Source: Amycolatopsis deserti (lineage in GTDB: Bacteria; Actinomycetota; Actinomycetes; Mycobacteriales; Pseudonocardiaceae). Taken from it: a DNA stretch of 64,000 nt. The stretch covers positions 1,049,914 through 1,113,913 of the forward strand of contig NZ_BNAU01000002.1 in the NCBI RefSeq assembly GCF_014653945.1, in the 5' to 3' direction. A program made the translations under genes and the position numbers. Shown one piece after another: positions 26,382-34,815 of the stretch. Below the pieces are notes generated by a model. It ran no database searches. It was not told the origin of the DNA and saw nothing but the letters and a program-made list of their open reading frames with translations. Numbering within the stretch: the stretch's first letter is position 1; each line of letters starts with the position of its first letter.

Positions 26382-26683
26382 CCAGGTTCCGAAGACGGGC
26401 GGTACGCGAATGCGGGTTCGCGCCGGTCGGAGCGAGGGTTCGCGGCTGCTCCGCCCGGGGTGGTGTGCTCGAGGCGGCGGTCACGGTGCGTGACGATCGC
26501 GGGGCGTCCGGGGCGGCGGACGGGGTTCGGGGGTTGGGCGGGACGGCGATCGGGGGGGGCCGCCGCGCCCAGGGTCCCCAGAGGGACGCGGCCGCCACGG
26601 CCCAGCCCGGCACCGCGGGCGGGGGGTAGGACCAGCGGGCGGTCAGCGCGGCCCGTGGCGGCCCGCCGGCGCCACCTGGGCGA

Positions 26684-27436
26684 TCAGGCCCAGCGGGACG
26701 TCATCGCGCCCAGGGCGCCCAGCGCCACCGCCGCCGCGGTCGAGGTGCGCAGCACCGTCGGGCCCAGGCGGACCGCGAGGGCGCCCTCCGCGGTCAGCGC
26801 CTCCAGCTCGCCGTCCGTGATGCCGCCCTCCGGGCCCACCACCAGCAACACGTCACCGGCGTCGGGCAGCGTCAGCTCGGTCAGCCGCTGCGAGGCGCTG
26901 CCCTCCAGCACCACCGCGCAGGCCGCCCGCGCGGCCACCGCCGCCAGCTCGGCCGTGGTCACCGGCTCGCGCACCGGCGGCACCCACGCCCGCCGGGCCT
27001 GTTTGGCCGCCGCGCGGGCCGTGTTCTGCCAGCGGGCCAGCGCCTTCGCCCCGCGCGGGCCCTCCTCCCAGCGCACCACGCTCCGCTCGGCGCGCCACGG
27101 CAGGATCTCGTCCGCCCCGGCCTCCGTCGCGAGCTCCACCGCCAGCTCACCGCGGTCGCCCTTGGCCAGCGCCTGCGCCACGACGACCCGCACCGCGGGC
27201 TCCGGCTCGGTCCACCGCCGCGACACCGACAGGTCCAGCACCGGCTCGCGGCCGGGCCGGACCTCCGCGATCACGCACTCCGCGGCGGAGCCCCGGCCGT
27301 CCGACACGACCAGCCGCTCCCCCGCCCGCATGCGCCGCACGGTCGCCGCGTGCCGGGCCTCCTCGCCGTCCAGCACCAGCGACGGACCCGCCGGAAGCTC
27401 CGTCACGAGGAACACCGGCGGCGTGGTGGACGGCAT
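26684..27436 (-). CDS. rsmE: 16S rRNA m3U1498 methyltransferase RsmE
   Basis: The 250-residue SPOUT methyltransferase has an N-terminal PUA-like part (HAATVRRMRAGERLVVSDG) and the trefoil-knot SAM site VVGPEGGITDGELEAL with GPTVLRTSTAA at the C-terminus. It methylates U1498 of 16S rRNA using SAM. Its ATG overlaps the dnaJ2 stop (TAATG). The order hrcA-dnaJ2-rsmE is the same in mycobacteria. Confidence 0.94.
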   Translation of the reverse strand: MPSTTPPVFLVTELPAGPSLVLDGEEARHAATVRRMRAGERLVVSDGRGSAAECVIAEVRPGREPVLDLSVSRRWTEPEPAVRVVVAQALAKGDRGELAVELATEAGADEILPWRAERSVVRWEEGPRGAKALARWQNTARAAAKQARRAWVPPVREPVTTAELAAVAARAACAVVLEGSASQRLTELTLPDAGDVLLVVGPEGGITDGELEALTAEGALAVRLGPTVLRTSTAAAVALGALGAMTSRWA

Positions 27437-28596
27437 TACTTGTGGCTCTTGGCGCGCAGCTTCGAGAACAGCCCGCCCTGGTGCCGCCCGTTGGACGTCA
27501 TCCCGGACTCCTCGCCGCGCAGCTGGGCCAGCTGCTGCAGCAGCTCGCGCTGGGCGTCGTCGAGCTTGGTGGGCACCGTGACGTCCACGTGGACGTGCAG
27601 GTCACCGCGCCCGTCGACCCGCCCGGACGACCGCAGCCGCGGCATGCCCATCCCGGCCAGCACCAGCTCGGTGCCCGCCTGGGTGCCCGGGTCGACCGAC
27701 AGCTCGTACTCGCCGTCGATCAGCGTCTCCAGCGGCACCGTCGCGCCCAGCGCGGCCGCGGTCATCGGGATGCGCAGGTTGCAGTGCAGGTCGTGGCCCT
27801 CGCGCACGAACACCTCGTGCGGCTCCTCGTCGACCTCGATGTAGAGGTCGCCGGCCGGGCCACCACCGGGACCGACCTCACCCTGCGCCGACAACCGGAT
27901 CCGCATCCCGTCGCCCACCCCGGCCGGGATCTTCGCCGTCACCGAACGACGCGCGCGCACCCGGCCGTCGCCACCGCACTGGCGGCACGGGTCGGTGATG
28001 ACCTCGCCGAAGCCGCGGCACACCGGGCACGGCCGCGACGTGACGACCTGGCCGAGGAACGACCGCTGCACCGACTGGATCTCGCCCTGCCCGCCACACG
28101 TGTCGCAGGTCTTGACCGTGCCACCGGGCGCCGTGCCGTTGCCGTGGCACTGGTCGCACAGCACCGCCGTGTCGACCGTGATCTCCTTGTCGACCCCGGT
28201 CGCGCACTCCTCGAGGCTCAGGCTGATCCGGATCAGCGCGTCCGAGCCCGGCTGGACCCGGCTGCGCGGGCCGCGTCCGCGGCCGCCACCGGTGGCCGCA
28301 CCGAAGAAGGCGTCCATGATGTCGCCGAGACCACCGAACCCGCCGAACGGGTCGCCGGCACCACCGGCGCGCGCGCCGTTGTCCAGCGGGTCGCCGCCGA
28401 GGTCCACGATCTTGCGCTTCTGCGGGTCCGACAGGACCTCGTAGGCCGTGGTGACCTCGCTGAACTTGTGCTGGGCGTCCTCGGACGGGTTGACGTCGGG
28501 GTGCAGCTCGCGGGCGAGCTTGCGGTAGGCGCGCTTGATCTCCTGATCACTCGCGTTCTTGGGCACCCCGAGGATGCCGTAGTAGTCCCTGGCCAC
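27436..28596 (-). CDS. dnaJ: Chaperone DnaJ (DnaJ2)
   Basis: The 386-residue type I Hsp40 has a J domain with the HPD motif (32-34), a Gly/Phe-rich linker ([15 protein letters not shown]), four zinc-finger repeats [24 protein letters not shown] and CRQCGGDG, and C-terminal substrate domains. It stimulates DnaK ATP hydrolysis. GTG 28596 gives a protein beginning [11 protein letters not shown]; a TTG at 28620 would add eight residues but would itself include the AGGAGG. It lies 36 nt downstream of hrcA. Confidence 0.95.
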   Translation of the reverse strand: MARDYYGILGVPKNASDQEIKRAYRKLARELHPDVNPSEDAQHKFSEVTTAYEVLSDPQKRKIVDLGGDPLDNGARAGGAGDPFGGFGGLGDIMDAFFGAATGGGRGRGPRSRVQPGSDALIRISLSLEECATGVDKEITVDTAVLCDQCHGNGTAPGGTVKTCDTCGGQGEIQSVQRSFLGQVVTSRPCPVCRGFGEVITDPCRQCGGDGRVRARRSVTAKIPAGVGDGMRIRLSAQGEVGPGGGPAGDLYIEVDEEPHEVFVREGHDLHCNLRIPMTAAALGATVPLETLIDGEYELSVDPGTQAGTELVLAGMGMPRLRSSGRVDGRGDLHVHVDVTVPTKLDDAQRELLQQLAQLRGEESGMTSNGRHQGGLFSKLRAKSHK

Positions 28597-28632
28597 CTTC
28601 TGAACCGTCCTCCTAGACAAGCATCACCCTGG

Positions 28633-29658
28633 CTAGCCTCCGGCCAGGATCTGCCCCACGTAGTTGGCCACCGCGCGCACCGCGGCGATCGTGCCGGGGT
28701 AGTCCATCCGGGTCGGACCGACCACACCCATACCGCCGAGCAGCATGTCGTTCTTGCCGTAGCCGATCGACACGACCGAGGTGCTGCGCATCTGCTCGTC
28801 CTCATTCTCTTCACCGATGCGCACGGTCACCGCACCGGGGTTGCGCGCCGCGGCGAGCAGCTTGAGCACCACGACCTGTTCCTCGAGGGCCTCGAGCACC
28901 TGGCGCAGCGATCCGGGGAAGTCGGCGACGCTGCGGGTGAGGTTGGCCGTGCCGCCCAGGACCAGGCGTTCCTCGGGGTGCTCGACCAGGTGCTCGACCA
29001 GCAACGTGCAGATCCGCACCAGCGCGTCGCGCAGCTCGCCGGGCGCCTGGTCGGGCAGCTCGGTGACCCGCGAGGCGGCGTCGGTGAGGCGGCGGCCGGC
29101 CAGTGCGGCGTTGAGCATCTCGCGGATGCGGGCGACGTTCTCCTCGGTCATCACGTCGCCGAGGTCCACCGTGCGCTGGTCCACCCGCCCGGCGTCGGTG
29201 ATGATCACCAGCATCAGGCGCGCCGGTGTGAGCGGCACCACTTCCAGGTGGCGCAGGCTCGAGTTCGACATCGTCGGGTACTGGATGACCGCGACCTGCC
29301 GGGTCAGCTGCGCGAGCAGCCGCACCGACCGGCGCAACACGTCGTCCAGGTCCAGCGCCCCGTCCAGGAAGCTGATGATGGCGCGCCGCTCGGCCGGGCT
29401 CAGCGGCTTGACCTCGGACAACTTGTCGACGAACAGCCGGTACCCCTTGTCCGTGGGGATGCGGCCGGCGCTGGTGTGGGGCTGGGTGATGTACCCCTCC
29501 TCCTCCAGCACGGCCATGTCGTTGCGCACCGTCGCGCTGGACACGCCGAGGCTGTGCCGGTCCACGAGAGCCTTCGAGCCGACCGGTTCATGGGTCGACA
29601 CGTAGTCCGCGACGATGGCGCGCAGGACCTCGAAGCGACGCTCCTCCGAGCTGGGCAC
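28633..29658 (-). CDS. hrcA: Heat-inducible transcription repressor HrcA
   Basis: The 341-residue repressor binds CIRCE elements before groE and dnaK-type genes. It has an N-terminal winged helix ([23 protein letters not shown], residues ~27-49, with the helix [13 protein letters not shown] after it) and a GAF-like C-terminal domain. The GTG start follows GGAGGTGAGGC. No CIRCE inverted repeat (TTAGCACTC-N9-GAGTGCTAA) is visible in the 90 bases upstream, so direct autorepression is not supported here. Confidence 0.95.
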   Translation of the reverse strand: MPSSEERRFEVLRAIVADYVSTHEPVGSKALVDRHSLGVSSATVRNDMAVLEEEGYITQPHTSAGRIPTDKGYRLFVDKLSEVKPLSPAERRAIISFLDGALDLDDVLRRSVRLLAQLTRQVAVIQYPTMSNSSLRHLEVVPLTPARLMLVIITDAGRVDQRTVDLGDVMTEENVARIREMLNAALAGRRLTDAASRVTELPDQAPGELRDALVRICTLLVEHLVEHPEERLVLGGTANLTRSVADFPGSLRQVLEALEEQVVVLKLLAAARNPGAVTVRIGEENEDEQMRSTSVVSIGYGKNDMLLGGMGVVGPTRMDYPGTIAAVRAVANYVGQILAGG

Positions 29659-29745
29659 GCCTCACCTCCGAACTCCTCCGGGCGGTATCTCACCACGAGT
29701 TTACGGAAGGCGGGGGCGGCGTGTCCCAGCTCGGTGAGCGGGCGC

Positions 29746-31236
29746 TCAGGAGTTGCGCGGGAAGCCCAGGTTCACCCCGCCCTGGGAGGGGTCCGGCCAG
29801 CGCGAGGTGACGACCTTGGTCCGGGTGAAGAAGTGGAACCCCTCCGGCCCGTAGGCGTGGCTGTCGCCGAAGAGGGAGTCCTTCCAGCCGCCGAAGGAGT
29901 AGTACCCGACGGGCACCGGGATGGGCACGTTGAGCCCGACCATCCCGACTTCGACCTCGTTCTGGAACCGCCGCGCCGCCCGGCCGTCGTTGGTGAAGAT
30001 CGCCGTGCCGTTGCCGTAGGCGTTCGCGTTCACCAGCGCCAGCGCGTCGTCGTAGCTGCCGGCGCGGACCACCGACAGCACCGGGCCGAAGATCTCGTCG
30101 GTGTAGATCGACATGTCGGTGCGCACCCGGTCGAACAGCGTCGGGCCGAGCCAGAACCCGCCGCCGGACACCGAAACCGACCGGCCGTCCACGACCAGCG
30201 ACGCGCCCGCCGCCACGCCGGCCTCCACATAGGACCGCACCCGGTCCCGGTGCGCTGCGGTGACCAGCGGGCCCATCTCCGACTCCGGCGAACGGCCGTC
30301 GCCGACCGTCAGCGAACCCATCCGCGACGCGATCTTGGCGACCAGTTCGTCCGCGATCGGATCCACCGCGACGACCACGGACACTGCCATGCAGCGCTCC
30401 CCCGCCGACCCGAACCCGGCCGACACCGCGGCGTCGGCGGCCAGGTCGAGGTCGGCGTCGGGCAGCACGACCATGTGGTTCTTCGCCCCGCCCAGCGCCT
30501 GCACCCGCTTGCCGTGCGAAGTGGCCGTCTCGTAGACGTACCGCGCGATCGGCGTCGAGCCGACGAACGAGATCGCCTTCACCGTCGGATGCGTCAGCAG
30601 TCCGTCGACCGCGACCTTGTCCCCCTGCAGCACGTTGAGCACACCGTCGGGCAACCCGGCCTCGGCGAACAGCTCGGCGATGAACAGCGACGCCGACGGG
30701 TCCTTCTCGCTCGGCTTGAGCACGACCGTGTTGCCGCAGGCCAGCGCGTTGGGCACGAACCACAGGGGCACCATCGCCGGGAAGTTGAACGGCGAGATCA
30801 CCCCGACCACGCCGAGCGGCTGCGCGATCGAGTACACGTCCACGCCGGTGGAGGCGTTCTCGCTGAACCCGCCCTTGAGCATCTGCGGCGCGCCGCAGGC
30901 GTACTCGACGTTCTCGATGGCGCGGGCGATCTCCCCGGCCGCGTCCGACAAGACCTTGCCGTGCTCGGCGGTGATGATCGCGGCCAGCTCGTCCTTCCGC
31001 TCGGTGAGCAGCTCGCGGAAGGAGAACAGCACCCGCGACCGCGCCGCCAGCGAGGTGTCCCGCCAGCCGGGGAAGGCACGCGCGGCCGCCGCGACGGCCT
31101 CCTCCACCTGCCCGCCACCGGCGAAGTCCACGCGAGCGCGCACTTCACCGGTGGCGGGGTCGAACACCTCCCCGGTCCGGTCCGCTACCCCAGCCCACGT
31201 CTTGCCGTCGATCCAGTGGCTGATCCGCTGCGTCAC
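29746..31236 (-). CDS. mmsA: CoA-acylating methylmalonate-semialdehyde dehydrogenase
   Basis: The 496-residue ALDH-superfamily enzyme converts malonate or methylmalonate semialdehyde to acetyl- or propionyl-CoA. The catalytic Cys282 is in GSAGERCMAVS. ALGGAKNHMVV shows the MmsA-type replacement of the usual general-base glutamate. The GTG start overlaps the stop of the aminotransferase gene (GTGA). Next to a uracil-degradation locus, it likely oxidises the malonate semialdehyde formed from beta-alanine; valine or inositol catabolism is the alternative role of the family. Confidence 0.93.
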   Translation of the reverse strand: MTQRISHWIDGKTWAGVADRTGEVFDPATGEVRARVDFAGGGQVEEAVAAAARAFPGWRDTSLAARSRVLFSFRELLTERKDELAAIITAEHGKVLSDAAGEIARAIENVEYACGAPQMLKGGFSENASTGVDVYSIAQPLGVVGVISPFNFPAMVPLWFVPNALACGNTVVLKPSEKDPSASLFIAELFAEAGLPDGVLNVLQGDKVAVDGLLTHPTVKAISFVGSTPIARYVYETATSHGKRVQALGGAKNHMVVLPDADLDLAADAAVSAGFGSAGERCMAVSVVVAVDPIADELVAKIASRMGSLTVGDGRSPESEMGPLVTAAHRDRVRSYVEAGVAAGASLVVDGRSVSVSGGGFWLGPTLFDRVRTDMSIYTDEIFGPVLSVVRAGSYDDALALVNANAYGNGTAIFTNDGRAARRFQNEVEVGMVGLNVPIPVPVGYYSFGGWKDSLFGDSHAYGPEGFHFFTRTKVVTSRWPDPSQGGVNLGFPRNS

Positions 31237-32531
31237 TTCCGCGCCTCCTGCACGGCGGCGATCGACTCCCGGAGGATTTCGAGCGCTTCGCCGGTTTCAT
31301 CGTCGGTCAGGGTCATCGGCGGCGCCAATCGGATCACGTTGCCGTGCAGCCCGCCCTTGCCCACCAGCAGACCACGGGCGCGGGTCTCCTCCAGCACCAG
31401 GCGGGCGGACTCCGGGCTCGGCGACCCGTCCGGCTCGTCCAGCTCGACGCCGATCATCAGGCCCTTGCCGCGCACGTCGCCGACGACGTCGTAGTGCTCG
31501 GCGATGTCGCGCAACCCGGTCAGCAGCCGCGCGCCCTGCTTCGCCGCGTTGCCCTGCAGGTCGTGGCTGAGCAGGTAGTCCAGCGTCGCCTTCGCGCCCG
31601 CGGTCGACACGGGGTTGCCGCCGAAGGTCGAGATCGAGTTGGCGGTGATCGAGTCCATCAGGTCGCCCCGCGCGACGACCCCGCCGATCGCCAGCCCGTT
31701 GCCCAGTCCCTTGGCGAACGTCATCGCGTCCGGGGTCACGCCGTGCGCCTGGATGCCCCAGAAGTGCTCGCCGGTGCGGCCCCAGCCGGTCTGGACCTCG
31801 TCCGAGATCAGCAGGATCCCGTAGGAGTCGAGAACTTCCTTGAACGCGGCGAACAACCCGTCCGGCGGCACGTTGAACCCGCCGACGCCCTGGATCGGCT
31901 CGGCGATCAACGCGGCCACGTCGCCCGAGGTGGTGGTCTCCAGGACGTCGCGGAGGTCGTCGGTGCAGGCACGCACGTAGTCGGCGTCGGAGAGGTTCCG
32001 GAACGCGTCCCGGTAGCGGTAGCCGCCGTGCACGTAGCTGACCTTGACCGGGGACAGCGAGCTGGCCGACCAGCCGCGGTTGCCAGTGATGCCGATCGTG
32101 GCGAACGCCCGGCCGTGGTAGCTGTTGCGCATCGCGAGCACCTGGTTGGAGCGGCGGTACTGCGTCGCGAGCATCAGCGCGGTCTCGTTGGCCTCGGTGC
32201 CGGAGTTGGTGAAGAACACCTTCGCGTCCGGGATGCCGGACAGCTGCGCGATCTGCTCGGCCAGCTCGACCTGCTTGCGGATCAGGTACAGCGTCGAGGT
32301 GTGCAGGACGCCGGAGTCGACCTGGGCGCGGATGGCGTCGGAGATCTCGGCGATGTCGTAGCCGATGGCGTTCGTGAGGATGCCCGCGAAGAAGTCCAGA
32401 TAGGTGGTTCCGGAGGAATCGGTGACCCGCCTCCCCTGCGCTCGCACGATCTCCAGGGGCTCGTCGTAGTACAGGGCCAGCCAGTTCGGCAGGACCGCCC
32501 GGTGCCGGGCCAGCAGCTCCGATTCGCTCAT
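31233..32531 (-). CDS. Class III aminotransferase, probable beta-alanine transaminase
   Basis: The 432-residue PLP enzyme has SGTEANETA (phosphate-binding), LISDEVQTGWGRTG and the Schiff-base lysine Lys274 in TFAKGLGNG. ATG 32531 is used; upstream frame extensions lack a ribosome site. Coupled by four bases to mmsA and divergent from a PucR regulator, it most likely transfers the amino group of beta-alanine or beta-aminoisobutyrate, the end products of pyrimidine reduction. Other omega-amino acids remain possible. Confidence 0.9.
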   Translation of the reverse strand: MSESELLARHRAVLPNWLALYYDEPLEIVRAQGRRVTDSSGTTYLDFFAGILTNAIGYDIAEISDAIRAQVDSGVLHTSTLYLIRKQVELAEQIAQLSGIPDAKVFFTNSGTEANETALMLATQYRRSNQVLAMRNSYHGRAFATIGITGNRGWSASSLSPVKVSYVHGGYRYRDAFRNLSDADYVRACTDDLRDVLETTTSGDVAALIAEPIQGVGGFNVPPDGLFAAFKEVLDSYGILLISDEVQTGWGRTGEHFWGIQAHGVTPDAMTFAKGLGNGLAIGGVVARGDLMDSITANSISTFGGNPVSTAGAKATLDYLLSHDLQGNAAKQGARLLTGLRDIAEHYDVVGDVRGKGLMIGVELDEPDGSPSPESARLVLEETRARGLLVGKGGLHGNVIRLAPPMTLTDDETGEALEILRESIAAVQEARK

Positions 32532-32587
32532 GCCCGCCAGTCTCGGTGGCCGTCGCGCCCGGCCACCACACACAACATGTACCCAAT

Positions 32588-32607
32588 GGCCGGATCGGCC
32601 GTACAGT
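32588..32607 (+). promoter_or_regulatory. Divergent promoter with palindrome before pucR
   Basis: The palindrome GGCCG-GAT-CGGCC (32588-32600) is followed by a -10-like TACAGT (32602-32607), 25 bases before the TTG start of the PucR gene. It sits between the divergent aminotransferase and regulator genes and is a candidate PucR binding site. Confidence 0.4.
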
Positions 32608-32632
32608 CTGCTTTCGGCGGAGGAGGTGGCGC

Positions 32633-34249
32633 TTGTACCCCACGGTCGCGGACGTGCTGGCCCTGCCGGTGCTGCGGCACGGCCGTCCGAAGGTCGTCGC
32701 GGGCGGGCGGAAGCTGGACACCCGCGTGCGGTGGGTGCACGTCGCCGAGGTCGCCGACATCGGGCACCTGCTCAAGGGCGGGGAACTGGTCCTGACCACC
32801 GGGATCGCGCTGCCGGACGACGCCGCCGAGCTGACCAAGTACGTGGACGGGCTCGCCGAGGCCGGAGCCGCCGGGCTGGTCGTCGAGCTGGTCCGGCACT
32901 GGAGCGATGCCCTGCCCCGCGCCCTGGTCGACGCCGCCGCGCGGCACGAGCTACCGCTGATCACGCTGTCCCGCGAGACCCGCTACGTCGCGGTCACCGA
33001 GGCGGTGAACGGGCTGATCGTGGACGCCCAGGTCGCCGAGCTGCGGGCCGCCGAGCACGTGCACCAGGTGTTCACGCAACTCACCGTCGCGGGCGCGGAA
33101 CCGGCCGAGGTGCTGCGCGAGGTCGCGCGCATGACCGAGTCACCGGTCGTGCTGGAGACCCTGGCGCACGAGGTGCTCGCCTACGACTCGGCGGGCAGCG
33201 ATCCGGCCGAGCTGCTGACCGGGTGGCCGGCCCGCTCCCGCACCGTGCACCTGGGCGAGCGCACCGGCTACCACGCCGACGCGGGCTGGCTGGTCACCGT
33301 CGTCGGCGCGCGCGGGCACGACTGGGGACGGCTGGTGATCGTGTGCGACGACCCGCCGCCGGACCGGCACGTGGTGGTCGCCGAGCGGGCGGCGTCCGCG
33401 CTCGCGGTGCACCGGCTGGTCGCGCGCGAGGCCGACAGCCTGGAGCGGCAGGCGCACCGCGCGGTGCTCGCCGAGCTGATGACCTCGCCCGCCCCGTCCA
33501 CCGAGCTGCTGGCCCGCGCGGCCGCGCTGGGTTCGCCGTTGTCCGGTCGGCTGGTCGGCGTCGCGGTCCGGCCGCGGATGACCGCGTCGCAGCGCCAGGC
33601 GGCGTCCGCGCCGACCGTGCTGCGCGACCTCGCCGAGACCGTCTCCCTGGCCACCCGCCGGGCGAAGGTGTCCGCGCTCGTGGCGGTCGTCGACGACGTC
33701 AGCGTGCGTGCGCTGCTGTCGCTGTCGCCGCAGGCCAACGTCGACGCGGTGCTGAGCCGGCTGTCCGCGGAGCTGCGCGCGCGGCCCACGTCGGTGCCGG
33801 TGGTGCTGGCCGCCGGCACCGTGGTCGACGCCGGGGCCGACGCCCGCCGGAGCCTGGTAGAGGCCGCGCACGTCGCCGCGGCGGCGCTGCGCTCGGACAC
33901 CGACCGCGAGGTGCACCGCCTGCAGGACGTCCGGTTGCGCGGGCTGCTGCACCTGCTCGCCGACGACGAGCGGGTGCGCGCGTTCGCCGAGCGCGAGCTG
34001 GGCCCCCTGCTGTCGAGGGACGCGGCGTCGGGCACGCGGCTGGTCCAGGCCCTGCGGCACTACTGCGAGCACGGCGGCAACAAGTCCGCGGCGGCCGCGG
34101 CGGCGCACACCTCCCGCACCGCCTACTACCAGCAGCTCGCCCGCATCGAGCAGGTGCTCGGCGTGCCGCTGGAGGACCCTGAATCGATGCTGTCGCTCTA
34201 CCTCGCGCTGCTGGCCCATGATCTGTCCGACGATCACCCGAACCGGTAA
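32633..34249 (+). CDS. pucR: PucR-family transcriptional regulator
   Basis: The 538-residue protein has the PucR N-terminal sensory domain (TVADVLALPVLRHGRPKVVAG, then VRWVHVAEVADIGHLLKGGELVLTTG, described in parts) and the C-terminal HTH_30 domain (LVQALRHYCEHGGNKSAAAAA, then HTSRTAYYQQLARIEQVLG). PucR proteins activate purine or allantoin genes in Bacillus, and many actinobacterial relatives sit with hydantoin or pyrimidine genes. TTG 32633 is the start because AGGAGG lies exactly 6 nt upstream. It lies between the two halves of the pyrimidine locus and probably controls both. Confidence 0.92.
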   Translation: MYPTVADVLALPVLRHGRPKVVAGGRKLDTRVRWVHVAEVADIGHLLKGGELVLTTGIALPDDAAELTKYVDGLAEAGAAGLVVELVRHWSDALPRALVDAAARHELPLITLSRETRYVAVTEAVNGLIVDAQVAELRAAEHVHQVFTQLTVAGAEPAEVLREVARMTESPVVLETLAHEVLAYDSAGSDPAELLTGWPARSRTVHLGERTGYHADAGWLVTVVGARGHDWGRLVIVCDDPPPDRHVVVAERAASALAVHRLVAREADSLERQAHRAVLAELMTSPAPSTELLARAAALGSPLSGRLVGVAVRPRMTASQRQAASAPTVLRDLAETVSLATRRAKVSALVAVVDDVSVRALLSLSPQANVDAVLSRLSAELRARPTSVPVVLAAGTVVDAGADARRSLVEAAHVAAAALRSDTDREVHRLQDVRLRGLLHLLADDERVRAFAERELGPLLSRDAASGTRLVQALRHYCEHGGNKSAAAAAAHTSRTAYYQQLARIEQVLGVPLEDPESMLSLYLALLAHDLSDDHPNR

Positions 34250-34284
34250 CACAGATCCGCCCCCGAGCAGCCGATAGCCCCGAT

Positions 34285-34653
34285 ATGCCTCTTTCCGCCC
34301 TACTCCCCGCCGCCGCGTCGGTCCTGGCCCTGGCCGCGCCGCCGGCCCAGGCACCCGCGGCCAGCCTCATGCTCTCCCTGCAGGACGCCGCGGGCCGGGT
34401 CGTCACCGTGAGCCTGGACTGCCACCCGGCCGGCGGCAGCCACCCCGGCAAGGTCAAGGCCTGCACGACGCTGACCACTGTGGACGGCGACATCGACCGC
34501 ATCCCCGGCGAGGCGACGGTGTGCCCGATGATCTACAGCCCGGTCACGGCCACCGCCAGGGGCCACTGGCGCGGCAAACCGGTGGTCTACACCCACACCT
34601 TCGGCAACAAGTGCGCCGCGGCCGCGGAGTCCGCCGGGGTCTTCGAATTCTGA
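34285..34653 (+). CDS. Secreted SSI-type subtilisin inhibitor
   Basis: The 122-residue precursor matches the Streptomyces subtilisin inhibitor family. Four cysteines (46, 60, 80, 110) make the two conserved disulfides. The reactive loop is CPMIYSPVT, with P1 Met82 and P1' Ile83, as in classic SSI (Met at P1). The C-terminus ends in GVFEF, like SSI's SSVFAF. An N-terminal hydrophobic segment (1-26) ending in AQA-like sites serves as signal, though it lacks the usual basic residues. It probably inhibits subtilisin-like extracellular proteases. Its place inside a pyrimidine locus is unexplained. Confidence 0.93.
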   Translation: MPLSALLPAAASVLALAAPPAQAPAASLMLSLQDAAGRVVTVSLDCHPAGGSHPGKVKACTTLTTVDGDIDRIPGEATVCPMIYSPVTATARGHWRGKPVVYTHTFGNKCAAAAESAGVFEF

Positions 34654-34815
34654 GTCCGTGTTTCAGCCAGATTGACCGGCTGTCACGAATGGCTTGCACG
34701 TCCGGGTGATGCACCGGCCCGCGCCGGGCGCAATCGACACAATGCGTTCCGACGCGGGCAACGGTGAACACTCTGACAGTGCCTCCCCCGCGCCGGGGAC
34801 GAGCAGGATTCCGCA

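Noticed and set aside
26088-27581. A 497-codon plus-strand frame over the HIT/rsmE gap
   Set aside because: It covers the antisense of rsmE and a gene-free gap with hairpins; there is no domain or ribosome site.
27442-31494. A 1350-codon open frame on the plus strand across rsmE/dnaJ2, hrcA and mmsA
   Set aside because: It lies antisense to clearly conserved genes, is His/Arg/Gln-rich in the way expected of high-G+C antisense frames, and has no family resemblance.
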